From: Candidatus Heimdallarchaeota archaeon
Lineage (GTDB): Archaea; Asgardarchaeota; Heimdallarchaeia; JABLTI01
NCBI GenBank assembly: GCA_018238155.1
Contig: JABCTZ010000019.1
Span: forward strand, 74,975 to 138,974
DNA length: 64,000 nt
Direction of reading: 5' to 3'
Part shown: piece after piece, positions 28,219 through 37,217 of the stretch
Layout: each line of letters opens with the position of its first letter
Position numbering within the stretch: the first letter of the stretch is position 1
Made by a program: the position numbers and the translations under genes
The notes under the pieces: generated by a model
Seen by the model: the letters and a program-made list of their open reading frames with translations, nothing else
Told to the model about the DNA's origin: nothing
Database searches by the model: none

Positions 28219-29226
28219 ATGAGCAAAGCAGTATATCTCCATGAACCCAACCCAAGCAATAAACGTCAACTGAAAGAATTGGTTGAAATTCTTGGTTCTT
28301 ACAATAATATTGGGATAACTAAGGTTGAAAATATTGCCTCTAAGACCATCCAACGTATTCGACATGATATGCGTGGAGAAACTGTTCTCAAAATAGCTAA
28401 GAATACTTTGATGCGTTTGGCTCTAGAAGAAGCAGCTAAAAAAGACAAAGGCTTAAGCAAATTGTTGGATTATATTCAAGGATCATGTGCATTCATTTTC
28501 ACTAATGGCAATCCATTCAAAGTAGCAAACTATCTTGAGAAAAAGAAAATTCCAACAGCAGCAAAAGAAGGACAAATCGCTCCAAAAGATATTAGTATCT
28601 CTGCAAGGGATACTGGTTTTGCTCCAGGTCCAGTTATAGGTGAACTTCAATCTATTGGTTTATTAACCAGAATTGAAGGTGGAACCATTAAGATAATTGA
28701 AGATGCAGTTGTTTGTAAAGCTGGCGACAAAGTCTCCAAGACCTTGACTAACGTTCTTAATCGTTTAGGCATTGAACCTTTCGATGCTGGATTATCTGTT
28801 GATGTTATTTATAGCGCAGGTAATCTAATGGTTCATGATGACCTTATCGTTGATTTCGATGAAATCATGAATAATCTCGTGAAAGCTCATCAAGACGCTG
28901 TTGCACTATCCCTTGGTGCTAACATTCCAATGAAAGAAAATATTGACCAACTACTCGGCAGAACTCTTAGAGAAGCTCTCTCCTTAGCCATTGAAACCAA
29001 TTTCATTACTCCGGAAACTGCTGGAACCATTCTCGCAAAGACACAATTAGAAGCAATGATTCTCGCAAAAGCAATTGCTACACAAGATCCAAGCATTATT
29101 CCACCAGAATTACTTGCTGCTACTCAAGCTGTTGCAGCTACAACTACCACACCTGAACCAAGTACTCCTGAACCTGAAGAAGAGGAAGAAGAAGAAGACT
29201 CTGGTATGGGTTCATTGTTTGGTTAG
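28219..29226 (+). CDS. rplP0: Ribosomal stalk protein L10/P0
   Basis: The 335 residues match archaeal L10 (P0): an rRNA-binding N-terminal domain with KRQLKELVEILGSYNNIGI and MRGETVLKIAKNTLMRLA. An insertion domain, helices that bind L12 dimers, and the acidic C-terminus EEDSGMGSLFG follow; the last is shared with L12 and recruits translation factors. It starts directly after the L1 stop. The L12 gene that usually follows is not found here; a hairpin terminator ends the operon instead. Confidence 0.95.
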   Translation: MSKAVYLHEPNPSNKRQLKELVEILGSYNNIGITKVENIASKTIQRIRHDMRGETVLKIAKNTLMRLALEEAAKKDKGLSKLLDYIQGSCAFIFTNGNPFKVANYLEKKKIPTAAKEGQIAPKDISISARDTGFAPGPVIGELQSIGLLTRIEGGTIKIIEDAVVCKAGDKVSKTLTNVLNRLGIEPFDAGLSVDVIYSAGNLMVHDDLIVDFDEIMNNLVKAHQDAVALSLGANIPMKENIDQLLGRTLREALSLAIETNFITPETAGTILAKTQLEAMILAKAIATQDPSIIPPELLAATQAVAATTTTPEPSTPEPEEEEEEEDSGMGSLFG

Positions 29227-29249
29227 TTTGTCAAAAATGTTATCTGACT

Positions 29250-29294
29250 CTCGATTTCCAACAAAAGGAAATTCGAGAAACAATTCTTTTTTTT
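29250..29294 (+). terminator. Hairpin plus T-tract after L10
   Basis: CTCGATTTCC (29250-29259) pairs with GGAAATTCGAG (29267-29277, one bulged T) and is followed by eight Ts at 29287-29294. It has the form of an intrinsic terminator for the L1-L10 operon. Confidence 0.65.
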
Positions 29295-29416
29295 ATTATT
29301 GTTTAATTAGTTCTTAAACTATCTATTATGAAATCATCATTCAATCGAAACCTTCATAAGAATAGTAGATTTATCGCTCATATTGAACACGGAACTTTTA
29401 AAGGAACCTGGAACAA

Positions 29417-29707
29417 ATGAAAGATAAAATAGCTGGTTATTCGATATTTCTGTCATCACTGATAGTTTTAGGTGCATATTGGACCTTTACAATATGGGGG
29501 CTTGCAGATTGGACAAAAGGAAATTCATTCCTCACCAATCAAATTACGATTATTTTGATTGCCGCTCCTATCCTCTTAGGCTTGCTTGTAATTCTTGCTA
29601 TAGCAGCTTGGATAGGTTGGACTATGGCAAGAACTCCTCCTCCCGCACCAATAGACCTTGAAGATTTTGAAAGCGTAGAAGAGATCGAGGAAAAAACAGA
29701 GAAATAA
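29417..29707 (+). CDS. Small two-helix membrane protein
   Basis: A 96-residue protein with two membrane helices (YSIFLSSLIVLGAYWTFTIW and ITIILIAAPILLGLLVILAI) and a Pro-rich then acidic cytoplasmic tail (DLEDFESVEEIEEKTEK). No family is recognised. It occupies the place where L12 might be expected but is unrelated to it. It is probably transcribed alone. Confidence 0.65.
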   Translation: MKDKIAGYSIFLSSLIVLGAYWTFTIWGLADWTKGNSFLTNQITIILIAAPILLGLLVILAIAAWIGWTMARTPPPAPIDLEDFESVEEIEEKTEK

Positions 29708-29871
29708 GGTTTTTATCTTCTTTCCTTTTTTTTGTTAAAATAATCTATTTATTTCTTTTTTATCTATTTTTTAGCATAAAAGTCACTAAAGTGCTCAATA
29801 GCAAATGATATATTTAATGAAAACCTTTTTTTGTTTAACATCCTATCTTTGTTGTGAGTGGATATGAAACG

Positions 29872-30876
29872 ATGGATATACGTAGCATTTCAAGTCAGAA
29901 TTTAATTCCAATTATTGATCCAACTAATCTTCGTCAAAGTCCTGATGAATTTCTTGCGGAGAACGGAGGATTCCTAAGTGAAGTTGCAGTGGTTGGTAAA
30001 TCCACTTCTGGATTTGTACACTTCCGGAGTGCAACAGCTCCAACTAATCGAGATACAAATGAATTTTTCTCAACATTTTCAACTATTGCTGATTCAATTG
30101 GCATTAAAGTATATGCTATTGTTAATGGATTAGCAGATAACTTCTTTGGTAAAAACCCAAGTTATTCTGCGATTAAAGATGGTGGAAATTCAAACAGTAG
30201 TTTTGTTGACCCATTTAAAGATTCATATACCACTTACCTGAAATCAATTATTGATGAGGTAAGCAATTATCCAATTCAAGGAATACTCCTTGATAATATT
30301 CGTTTTCCTCGTGAGGAATACAGTTTCTGTGAAAGTTGCAGACGCTCATTTTCTAGCGCATATGGAATTGAACGAATGTTTTCATTAGGTGATATTCAAA
30401 GAGATCCCAATTTAGGGGCGGAATGGCTTAATTGGCGTAAAAATAGAATTGAAACAATTTTACGAGATCTTCAGCAGACACTTACACTGAAAAAAGACTT
30501 GTCTGTTTCTATAACAATGGATATTGACCCTACGTTAGATGGTCCAATTGGAGCTTTGAAACATTTCGGTCAAGATATAAATGTAATAGGAAATTATGGT
30601 ATTCCGACAATTCACTTATCTGCTTGGACTCCATATCCAGCTTCTCCAACTACTCCTGAGTTTAAGCTTTTACAAAAGAATCTAGATTTCGCTAAGAAAT
30701 ATCAAGCTAGAACTCAACAAGATGTCAATCTTTTCCTATGGGGTGTTGAAGATGAATCTGTTTTACCTTTAATTGATGATCTTAAAAAAGAGATAAAATT
30801 CAAGAATATCTTCATACAAAACCACTGGCCAAGTGACTATCAGAAGCGTAGAGAAATCCATCTCGGTTTAGTTTAA
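29872..30876 (+). CDS. Putative glycoside-hydrolase-like TIM-barrel protein
   Basis: About 334 residues with features of hypothetical glycosyl-hydrolase-like families (GHL6/GHL10). These are a strand ending GILLDNIRFP (about residue 150), which matches the 'DGI-x-x-D-x-x-R(F/Y)P' pattern, then CESCRRSFSSAYG, a Cys-x2-Cys segment seen in GHL6, and LSVSITMDI. No signal peptide is present, so it acts inside the cell on an unknown sugar or another ligand. The frame is open from a GTG at 29854; the ATG at 29872 (MDIRSI) is an equally good start. The family match is by motif memory only. Confidence 0.6.
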   Translation: MDIRSISSQNLIPIIDPTNLRQSPDEFLAENGGFLSEVAVVGKSTSGFVHFRSATAPTNRDTNEFFSTFSTIADSIGIKVYAIVNGLADNFFGKNPSYSAIKDGGNSNSSFVDPFKDSYTTYLKSIIDEVSNYPIQGILLDNIRFPREEYSFCESCRRSFSSAYGIERMFSLGDIQRDPNLGAEWLNWRKNRIETILRDLQQTLTLKKDLSVSITMDIDPTLDGPIGALKHFGQDINVIGNYGIPTIHLSAWTPYPASPTTPEFKLLQKNLDFAKKYQARTQQDVNLFLWGVEDESVLPLIDDLKKEIKFKNIFIQNHWPSDYQKRREIHLGLV

Positions 30877-30981
30877 ACAATGAAGAAGATGTTTTTCTTA
30901 TTTCTATTTTTTTCTATTTTGTCACTACTCATATATTTATATAGAAAGTTAGAAATAACAAGCAAACATATTTAATTAGTA

Positions 30982-32205
30982 ATGACAGGTGTTTTACCTT
31001 TGACAGAGGAAATTTTCAAAAAAAGCGTCACTAGTTTAGAAGAAGCATATTCCATATTAATTAATGGGGAATCTAATTCCAGCCAAGAAGCAGAATTACG
31101 AATATCTATAATTGATATTTTATCTTCTTTGGATGTTTCATTAATAAGCGAGAAAGAAAAAAACAACGAATTCATTGAATTTCTTAATTCTACAAGGGAT
31201 AAGGTACTTGAATGGAACCCACATAATCAATGGTTTAGACATCAAAAGCAATTAACTGAAATTGTGTACAAAGTTATTGTACAAGCTAAAAACGTAGTAT
31301 TTACAAGAGCTGATGCTTCTGAAGCATCTAAAATAAAAGATGAATTAGCTACACTGAAATCCGAATTAAATGATTTACGTTCACTTATGGCTAATTTAGT
31401 AAAAGAACAAACTATTGTTTCAAATTCTTCAAAAAGCGAGGAGATAAAAGATTCGACTCTTGAACAACAAACCGAACCAATAGAGAAAAAAGAAGCAGAG
31501 GAAGAACAAGATACAACAATTGATCCTCCTATTATTCTTCCAATTGAACTTGACCTTCAAAAAACAAAAGAAGACATAAATGAAGAAGAACCTCTTCCTC
31601 CTGTAATCGAATCATTAGAAAAAGAAGAAGTTTTAGAGCAAGACGAGATTTCATCATTTCAAGCAACATCTACAATCCGGAAACTCTCCGAAAAAACCTC
31701 TCCAGAGAGTGAACCTGAAACTGTACTATCTCAAATGAGATCCATAATTACAGAAGCTGAGAAAGAAACAAAAAAACAAATTTCTTCATTTGTAGAGAAA
31801 TTATCTCTAGAAGAGAATTCTCAATCTGCTGTTGAAGATGAAATTATTCTTCCTATTATTCCTGAGGAAACCTCGATAAAACAAGTACCTCTTCAATCCG
31901 AAGAACAAATTGTCTCTCAAAAATCAGATAATAAGGATTCTTTGGTGAAACCTTCTGAAGTTCTGAAGCAACAAAATTCTATTGTCAATTCTCAATCAAC
32001 TGCTAGTGGGGATCCTTATATGCAACTTCTCACTCTTGAAGCAGAAAAATATCGTTTAGAGAAAGCAATTGAAAAAAATGAAACTGACTTTCAAGAAGGA
32101 TTAAAAAGTAAATTGGAATTCGATGAGAATATCCAACTTATCAATAATGAGCTAGTGACTATTAGAGAACAAATTTCCTCTCTTAGAGAGAAGCTGACTT
32201 CTTAG
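30982..32205 (+). CDS. Acidic coiled-coil protein
   Basis: A 407-residue protein with an N-terminal helical domain (residues 1-115), a short coiled coil (KIKDELATLKSELNDLRSLM), a long low-complexity Glu/Pro/Ser-rich middle (about 150-345), and a C-terminal coiled coil (LLTLEAEKYRLEKAIEKNE and on). No family is recognised. The middle part is probably disordered. It could be a scaffold or adaptor. It is followed by the DUF296 gene after about 65 bases. Confidence 0.65.
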   Translation: MTGVLPLTEEIFKKSVTSLEEAYSILINGESNSSQEAELRISIIDILSSLDVSLISEKEKNNEFIEFLNSTRDKVLEWNPHNQWFRHQKQLTEIVYKVIVQAKNVVFTRADASEASKIKDELATLKSELNDLRSLMANLVKEQTIVSNSSKSEEIKDSTLEQQTEPIEKKEAEEEQDTTIDPPIILPIELDLQKTKEDINEEEPLPPVIESLEKEEVLEQDEISSFQATSTIRKLSEKTSPESEPETVLSQMRSIITEAEKETKKQISSFVEKLSLEENSQSAVEDEIILPIIPEETSIKQVPLQSEEQIVSQKSDNKDSLVKPSEVLKQQNSIVNSQSTASGDPYMQLLTLEAEKYRLEKAIEKNETDFQEGLKSKLEFDENIQLINNELVTIREQISSLREKLTS

Positions 32206-32269
32206 AATTGAGTTTTCAATGAATAGCATAAGAGTCGAAATTTAATTGGTTTGTACAATTCAAAGGTTG

Positions 32270-32710
32270 ATGAAAATGAAAACTATGATAATGGAACAAC
32301 AAAAAGTGCATTTGCTAAAACTGGAAAAAGGTGATGAAGTCCTTTCAAGTATTATTCACTATGTAAAAGAGCAAAAAATAGCTGGTGGTTTCCTAACAGG
32401 AATTGGTGCTCTTGAAAAAGGCAAGTATGGTTATTTTGATGTTAGTAAGAAAAAATATCTTAATACTCCTTTTGATGAAGTTGAGGTTTTAGCTTGTAAT
32501 GGAAATATTTCTATTAATAAAGACACAAAGGAACCTATTGCCCATATTCACATTATTGTTGGTGAAGAAGATGGTAAAGCTGTTGGTGGACACCTTGTTG
32601 AAGGCTTTGTTTCAGTTACTTTAGAAATACACTTAGTTGAAACTCGACCGGGAATTTTTAGAACAAAAGATAAAGACTTCGGATTATATTTGTTAAATCC
32701 GAAAAACTGA
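32270..32710 (+). CDS. DUF296/PPC-domain protein
   Basis: About 146 residues forming a PPC (DUF296) domain: LLKLEKGDEVLSSIIHYVKE, then IAGGFLTGIGALEKGKYGYF, the metal-site-like HIHIIVGEEDGKAVGGHL and VTLEIHL. These small proteins form trimers; in plants the domain is joined to AT-hooks, and in prokaryotes its function is not settled. The frame is open from a TTG at 32246, but the ATG at 32270 follows AAAGGTTG (32262-32269) and matches the family start. Confidence 0.88.
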   Translation: MKMKTMIMEQQKVHLLKLEKGDEVLSSIIHYVKEQKIAGGFLTGIGALEKGKYGYFDVSKKKYLNTPFDEVEVLACNGNISINKDTKEPIAHIHIIVGEEDGKAVGGHLVEGFVSVTLEIHLVETRPGIFRTKDKDFGLYLLNPKN

Positions 32711-32733
32711 GGATTTTTCAATAATCCCAAGTT

Positions 32734-33135
32734 TTATTCATCTTTGGCGGGAATCATTTCTATTCGATATATTCCTTGCCTTCCGCTTAAAACAATTGGA
32801 TCTGTTTTTTTATCTCTAAAAAGTGAATCTAGGTTTACTTCATAAATTCCTTTTTGCCTCAATTTTATTGCTGGTATATTGTCAGTTTCTAATTCCCCTA
32901 CTCTATCTTCTCCTGCTTCATCTCTTATCAACTTTGGAATAATTTCATATTTGGTTACTGAGTAATCTTCTATTGTTTCACATAAGAATTTTGGAATTGT
33001 TTTTATTATAGCTGGTTTCTCAGAAGTTGTTGTGATGGTTTTAAACACTCTAGAGCCACACTTGGTACAACCAACAGTAAGCAGATTAGCCGTTTTTTCA
33101 AGATTAGCGTTACATTTTGCACAGATAAATTCCAT
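32734..33135 (-). CDS. Zinc-ribbon protein, DUF2072/OapC-like
   Basis: The 133 residues begin with a zinc ribbon (FICAKCNANLE...VGCTKCGSRVF) and end with a short beta domain (GIYEVNLDSLF, DPIVLSGRQGIYRIEMI). The arrangement matches archaeal zinc-ribbon proteins of the DUF2072/OapC group, in which a 'G-x-Y-x-(I/V)-N-L-x-x-L' strand is typical. Function is unsettled, with a proposed link to DNA replication origins in some archaea. It converges with the DUF296 gene. Confidence 0.65.
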   Translation of the reverse strand: MEFICAKCNANLEKTANLLTVGCTKCGSRVFKTITTTSEKPAIIKTIPKFLCETIEDYSVTKYEIIPKLIRDEAGEDRVGELETDNIPAIKLRQKGIYEVNLDSLFRDKKTDPIVLSGRQGIYRIEMIPAKDE

Positions 33136-33327
33136 GATTGATTTCCTGAGGGTTGCTCAGATGTTTTTTTCTAATATTTGGTTTCCAATCCTCATTAGAA
33201 AGATATGTGTTTAATAAAATGTAAGTTGAGATTATCAAAAGCATATATGGATGTTATCTTAAAAAACAAACAAAATCGAAAATAGTGATGAAAGAAATGA
33301 TTTAGAAAGAAGAAAAAGGAAAAAGAG

Positions 33328-33873
33328 CTAAGCTTTTTCTTTATTCATTTTGTATTTCTGATATATTTTTTCTCCAACATCAATTTTCAATGAAAATGGA
33401 GTAGGCAATTTATCTCCACCCATTTTCAAGGCTCTATAAGCACTTTCTACATGTTCTGGAAAAGTATGGATTGTTACTAATGCTTGATTTGCTCTTATTC
33501 TTGCAGCAAGATCCATTGGTTTACCAAAAGAACGGCGCATACCATCCTGTAACCTATCAGCACCGGCAAAAGCCATCATTTTATTTTCACGTAAGATGTG
33601 ATGGGGATATATTCTAATTATTAAGTGGTAGTTTTCAATACCTGCTTTCTTTCCCATATATCGATTGGTCATCATTCTTACAGCATCTAAAGCAACGTGT
33701 CGAACTTGGCAGGCTTCCTTGGAATAAAGGGAAACTGAAACTGGAAATGTGGCAGTTTTATTGCCAGCCTCAAAACTAGTGATTTTAGAAGCCGGAATAC
33801 TTCGAACATATTTTTTACGCGTATAAGGTGGTCCTGCAATTTTTGTATAACAACGTGCGGGTCTTCTTGCCAT
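33328..33873 (-). CDS. rpl10e: Ribosomal protein L10e (uL16)
   Basis: About 181 residues starting MARRPARCYTKIAGPPYTRKKY, with IRIYPHHILRENKMMAFAGADRLQDGMR (two parts) and the following GKPMDLAARI, all typical of archaeal and eukaryal L10e. The protein sits near the peptidyl-transferase centre and the A-site tRNA. An upstream in-frame ATG at 33927 would add 18 residues with no family support. A TATA-like CTTTAAAAG lies about 40 bases before the chosen start. Confidence 0.95.
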   Translation of the reverse strand: MARRPARCYTKIAGPPYTRKKYVRSIPASKITSFEAGNKTATFPVSVSLYSKEACQVRHVALDAVRMMTNRYMGKKAGIENYHLIIRIYPHHILRENKMMAFAGADRLQDGMRRSFGKPMDLAARIRANQALVTIHTFPEHVESAYRALKMGGDKLPTPFSLKIDVGEKIYQKYKMNKEKA

Positions 33874-34125
33874 GTGTATCAACTCATAATTACTTGACGA
33901 GGTGAAGCATCTTTTAAAGCTTGTCATTTTTCAAGTAAATAGTGATAAAAATCTTGTTATTCACCAGTAAATAAAAGAACATATTTAATAATTTGACATT
34001 AGAAATTGCCTTTAAAATACTAGTATTTAATGAAAAATATGAAAAAAAGTAAATAATCCTAAAAGCAATTCTTTTTTTAGTTAGTTGTTAAATGATTCTA
34101 TATAACTAAGTAAAGGTAGAAAAAA

Positions 34126-34905
34126 ATGGTAGAATATAGATGTCCAGTTTGTAGTAAGCCCGTTTTGCCGAATTTTACATTCTGCAAATCATGTGGTGCA
34201 AGATTATCGAAAGATCTTTTTCAGAAAAGAAAAACATCTCAAGCTCGAAAAGAAATGCATTCATCTTCCATGAGTCCTGGTTCAGAGGTCGACGAATCAG
34301 CTGAAGAAATTGTCCTTGATCAAGAGATTGTCCATGCTTTATCTATTAAAGGTCGATTAATAGTCATAGATCAAGAAATGGAAGAAATTCTAGAAGAAAT
34401 TGAGAATCTTGAAGAACGAGTGAAAGTTGGTCTTATTCCAAAAGAGGATGCAAAAGAACGTGTAACTGAACTTAATAGGCGTTTTGTAGAAATCAGACTT
34501 GATAAGAAAAAGATTGCAAAAGGCAGTGCTCAAATACCTATTTTCGAGTTAATGAAGAAAAAGGATGACAGTGAAGATCATTTATTGAAGCTTGAAGGAT
34601 TGAAGAAAGATAAAAGCATTAGCCAGAAAACTTATGAGAAAATGAAAGATGAATATAAGGCTACTATCTCTGATTCAGAAAAGCATATCACTACTGAAAT
34701 AATTAAAATGGAACGCTGGAAAGATCAACTTAAAAAAGAACTTGGCGAGAAAAGAGAATTATTGGAAACATTATTCGTTCGGAAGTCAACAGGTGAGCTT
34801 TCTGAAAAAGAATATAACGAAGAAAAGGAAGAGCTTTCTGAAGAAATTAAGAACTGGGAAGCTGCTTATGAAGAATTGAAGAAGACACTTAGAAAATTAA
34901 AATAA
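34126..34905 (+). CDS. Zinc-ribbon plus long coiled-coil protein
   Basis: The 259 residues open with a zinc ribbon (CPVCSKPVLPNFTFCKSCG), then a short charged linker, then nearly continuous coiled coil from about residue 65 to the end. Two short SHOCT-like turns occur (KKDKSISQKTYEKMKDEY and STGELSEKEYNEEKEEL). The start ATG is preceded by AAAGGTAG (34112-34119). The layout suggests a scaffold. I considered cell-division CdvA-like and ESCRT-like proteins but see no diagnostic motif. Confidence 0.65.
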   Translation: MVEYRCPVCSKPVLPNFTFCKSCGARLSKDLFQKRKTSQARKEMHSSSMSPGSEVDESAEEIVLDQEIVHALSIKGRLIVIDQEMEEILEEIENLEERVKVGLIPKEDAKERVTELNRRFVEIRLDKKKIAKGSAQIPIFELMKKKDDSEDHLLKLEGLKKDKSISQKTYEKMKDEYKATISDSEKHITTEIIKMERWKDQLKKELGEKRELLETLFVRKSTGELSEKEYNEEKEELSEEIKNWEAAYEELKKTLRKLK

Positions 34906-34966
34906 TTTTCTAATTTTTTATTTTTTAACTTTTTTGTAATTTTTTTAGCGATTGAGTTTCTAAGCA

Positions 34967-35689
34967 TTATTTTTTTGTCTTTGATATTTCTTCTTTTATC
35001 TCCTCTTCATCGTCATCACCAACAGTTTTAGTTTCCCATGGACCAAGTTCAATTTTCATAAAAATATCCTCTGAATTGGGACATTCAATACGCAGAGACA
35101 TAGTGTGTTGGGATCTTTCAACGATTTCAGGGGTCATACATCCCTCTTCTAATTTTTCAATCAGAAATTGGATATATCTTTCTGTAAGAACATTGAGACT
35201 TCCAGCTATTAACTCTTTACCTAATTCTCCTGGAAAATACTTTACTGTTCTACCATCTCGAATAACATCGATTAATTCTGCTTCTGCTAATCGCTTAATA
35301 TGGTGACGAACAGTATCATGATGAATGCCTAACTTTTCTGCTATTTCAGTTTGATAACAACCTGAATTATTCACTATTTGATCGAAAACTTTTGCTGCAG
35401 TATTATTTTTCAATATCGCAAAAGCACGTTCTGCTGATTCAGAACGAAGCATCTTTGGGAAAAACAGTCTCTTTCCACCAAATTTATCTGATTTGATTAG
35501 ACCATCCTTTTCGAGCATTCGGAGATGCCAAGATAGTGTTCCTTGAGGTGCTGCTAAGGCACAAACAATTTCATAAAAATATGATCCTGGAGTTTCACAA
35601 ACTAATTGATAAATCTCTCTTCGAAGTGGATGCATTAAAAGTGATAATCGTTTTTCACGATATTTTTTGCTGCCAGACAGAGCATTCAT
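34967..35689 (-). CDS. Double winged-helix transcription regulator
   Basis: The 240 residues carry two ArsR-like winged helices. The first (residues 20-85) reads HPLRREIYQLVCETPG, then GTLSWHLRMLEKDGLI; the second (95-155) reads IVNNSGCYQTEIAEKLGIHHDTVRHHIKRL in two parts. The C-terminus is acidic. Archaeal proteins of this type act as local repressors or activators. It is divergent from the gene at 36050 across a 360-base gap that could hold its operator. Confidence 0.85.
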   Translation of the reverse strand: MNALSGSKKYREKRLSLLMHPLRREIYQLVCETPGSYFYEIVCALAAPQGTLSWHLRMLEKDGLIKSDKFGGKRLFFPKMLRSESAERAFAILKNNTAAKVFDQIVNNSGCYQTEIAEKLGIHHDTVRHHIKRLAEAELIDVIRDGRTVKYFPGELGKELIAGSLNVLTERYIQFLIEKLEEGCMTPEIVERSQHTMSLRIECPNSEDIFMKIELGPWETKTVGDDDEEEIKEEISKTKK

Positions 35690-36049
35690 ACTCCTATTTT
35701 AATTGTTATTATAGTCTCTATATTTCATTCATCAAATTAATAACGTGCTATAATACTTATATCTTTAGGTGACCAATTTAAAGTATCAAATCATCCACAT
35801 AATATTCTCCTTTAATAATTGGTTCTGTACACTTTTTTTCATCCAGTAGAGTATATTTCAAAAAAAATCTGAAAATGGTTCTTTTTTTATTGTAAAATCA
35901 TTGAAAAAATCATTAAAACCGTGTGCTTACGATTAAGTTTTTAAAAGAAAATGTGTATAAGATAGTATACAAAGGTAAAACTAATAAGCAAGCAAAGGAT
36001 ATTTTTAATAAAGCAAATAATTTAAAATTCTCTTGAAGGAGAGGCATTA
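35690..36049. promoter_or_regulatory. 360-base AT-rich divergent regulatory region
   Basis: No gene is seen between the winged-helix regulator and the gene at 36050. Near the latter lie a T/A-rich TATA-like element (AGTTTTTAAAAG, 35935-35946) and a small interrupted palindrome GTATA-N6-TATAC (35955-35970). A strong ribosome-binding site GAAGGAGAGG (36035-36044) is followed by the start codon. The spacing implies a leader of roughly 80 bases, unusual where many transcripts look leaderless. Confidence 0.4.
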
Positions 36050-36472
36050 ATGACAACTGAAGTAACTGTAGCAAAGATGTGTAAGCTTGAAGTAGGACAA
36101 CCCATTCAACTTCCCCAGACTTTCTTAGATGCGTTGAAGCCTGAAGAAGGAAATTATGCGGTTATGATTCTCGCTCCTAGTACGAAAATTATTAGAATAA
36201 TTCCTACAACTAGTGATAAAGTATACAAAGTAGGAATTGAGATTGGAAAATTAAGTCCTGACTTTTTAAAGAAAATGGGCTCTCTTTTCATGAAAGCGGG
36301 TATAAAAACATTATATTCCACTGGATTATGTTTCACTCAAGAAAGCTGTGTCTATGAAGGTTATATTGACTCCAAAGAATTCAAAAATGTCAATATGGAA
36401 ACCATCAAAGAAGAGCTAACTGATATAGATGGTGTATCAAAAGTTGATATCTCAACTCTAGAGATACCATAA
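36050..36472 (+). CDS. Small protein with AbrB-like start and ACT-like C-terminal domain
   Basis: The 140 residues start with a beta-rich region (KLEVGQPIQLPQTFLDALKPEEGNY) that resembles SpoVT/AbrB-like swapped-hairpin domains. A beta-alpha-beta region with regulatory (ACT-like) character follows, with KVGIEIGKLSPDFLKKMGSLFMKAGIKTL (two parts) and EELTDIDGVSKVDI. The ACT-like part would bind a small ligand. These assignments rest on pattern only. A hairpin overlaps its stop codon. Confidence 0.55.
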   Translation: MTTEVTVAKMCKLEVGQPIQLPQTFLDALKPEEGNYAVMILAPSTKIIRIIPTTSDKVYKVGIEIGKLSPDFLKKMGSLFMKAGIKTLYSTGLCFTQESCVYEGYIDSKEFKNVNMETIKEELTDIDGVSKVDISTLEIP

Positions 36473-36491
36473 GGGTTATTTGTTTAACCCT
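36472..36491 (+). terminator. Hairpin overlapping the stop codon
   Basis: AGGGTTA (36472-36478) and TAACCCT (36485-36491) form a seven-base-pair stem with a six-base loop, followed by a T-rich run. It begins at the last base of the stop codon of the preceding gene, between convergent genes. Confidence 0.6.
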
Positions 36492-36558
36492 ATCTTTATA
36501 ATTTCTTTTACTCAAAGAATCTAATTACCTTATAAAATACCATTTTTTTTTCTATTAA

Positions 36559-37188
36559 TTATGATGTTAGTTTCCTCTTAGTTTTTGTTGCTGATGTTTT
36601 AGAAGGACTCTGATTTAAGCTTTCTACAATTTCCAACATTTGTAATTCAGTTTTGGATGATAAGTCATCTATTTGATCTTTAATATTCTCCAAACTTTTT
36701 TCAACTGTTTTCATTGTTTCTTTATTTGAGCTTGTAATTTGTCTATCAAGTTGTTTCAAGGAATCACTTATTGGTTTTACTCCTTTTACTAACTCAGTTT
36801 GAATTAGTTTTCTAACTTCTCGAATTGATTCATTGGATAATCCTACTTCTGCAAGATTCCCATTGCCTGCTAATTCTGTAGCTTGTTGAACTTTGGCAAT
36901 TTCCTTTCCTTGAATCTTCAAAACTTTCTTGATTTTGTTGATGTTATCATTAATTATTTCAGAAAGTATCATTTGTTGAGCTAGTATTTCTTTAAGATTT
37001 TGTAATTCCTTTTCAAGATTGGGGATAAGTTTAGCAATATCTTTTCGTGTGTCTAGAACCTCACCGAATAATCCATCTACTACTTTATGGAAGCCTTCTA
37101 CAGTTGGAACATTTCCACTTGGGGTTTTGATAGTATCAATTTTGAATTCCTGTTTCTTTTTGGAACTATTATTCATTTTTATGACCAA
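36559..37188 (-). CDS. Coiled-coil protein in operon with RING finger
   Basis: A 209-residue mainly helical protein. A short folded N-terminus (VEGFHKVVDGLFGEVLD) is followed by heptad-rich coiled coil (LIPNLEKELQNLKEILAQQM; SDSLKQLDRQITSSN; SLENIKDQIDDLSSK) and a basic tail (TKTKRKL). No family is recognised. It begins 29 bases after the RING-finger gene on the same strand, so it may be its partner or substrate adaptor. Confidence 0.6.
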   Translation of the reverse strand: MVIKMNNSSKKKQEFKIDTIKTPSGNVPTVEGFHKVVDGLFGEVLDTRKDIAKLIPNLEKELQNLKEILAQQMILSEIINDNINKIKKVLKIQGKEIAKVQQATELAGNGNLAEVGLSNESIREVRKLIQTELVKGVKPISDSLKQLDRQITSSNKETMKTVEKSLENIKDQIDDLSSKTELQMLEIVESLNQSPSKTSATKTKRKLTS

Positions 37189-37217
37189 CTCTTTGATTCA
37201 TTAAATTCAAATAATCT

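Noticed and set aside
33282..33310. GTGATGA resembling a C box of a C/D guide RNA
   Set aside because: No CTGA D box at a suitable distance.
34126..34905. ESCRT or CdvA-like division protein
   Set aside because: Coiled coil and zinc ribbon alone are not diagnostic; no PRC-barrel or ESCRT motif is visible.
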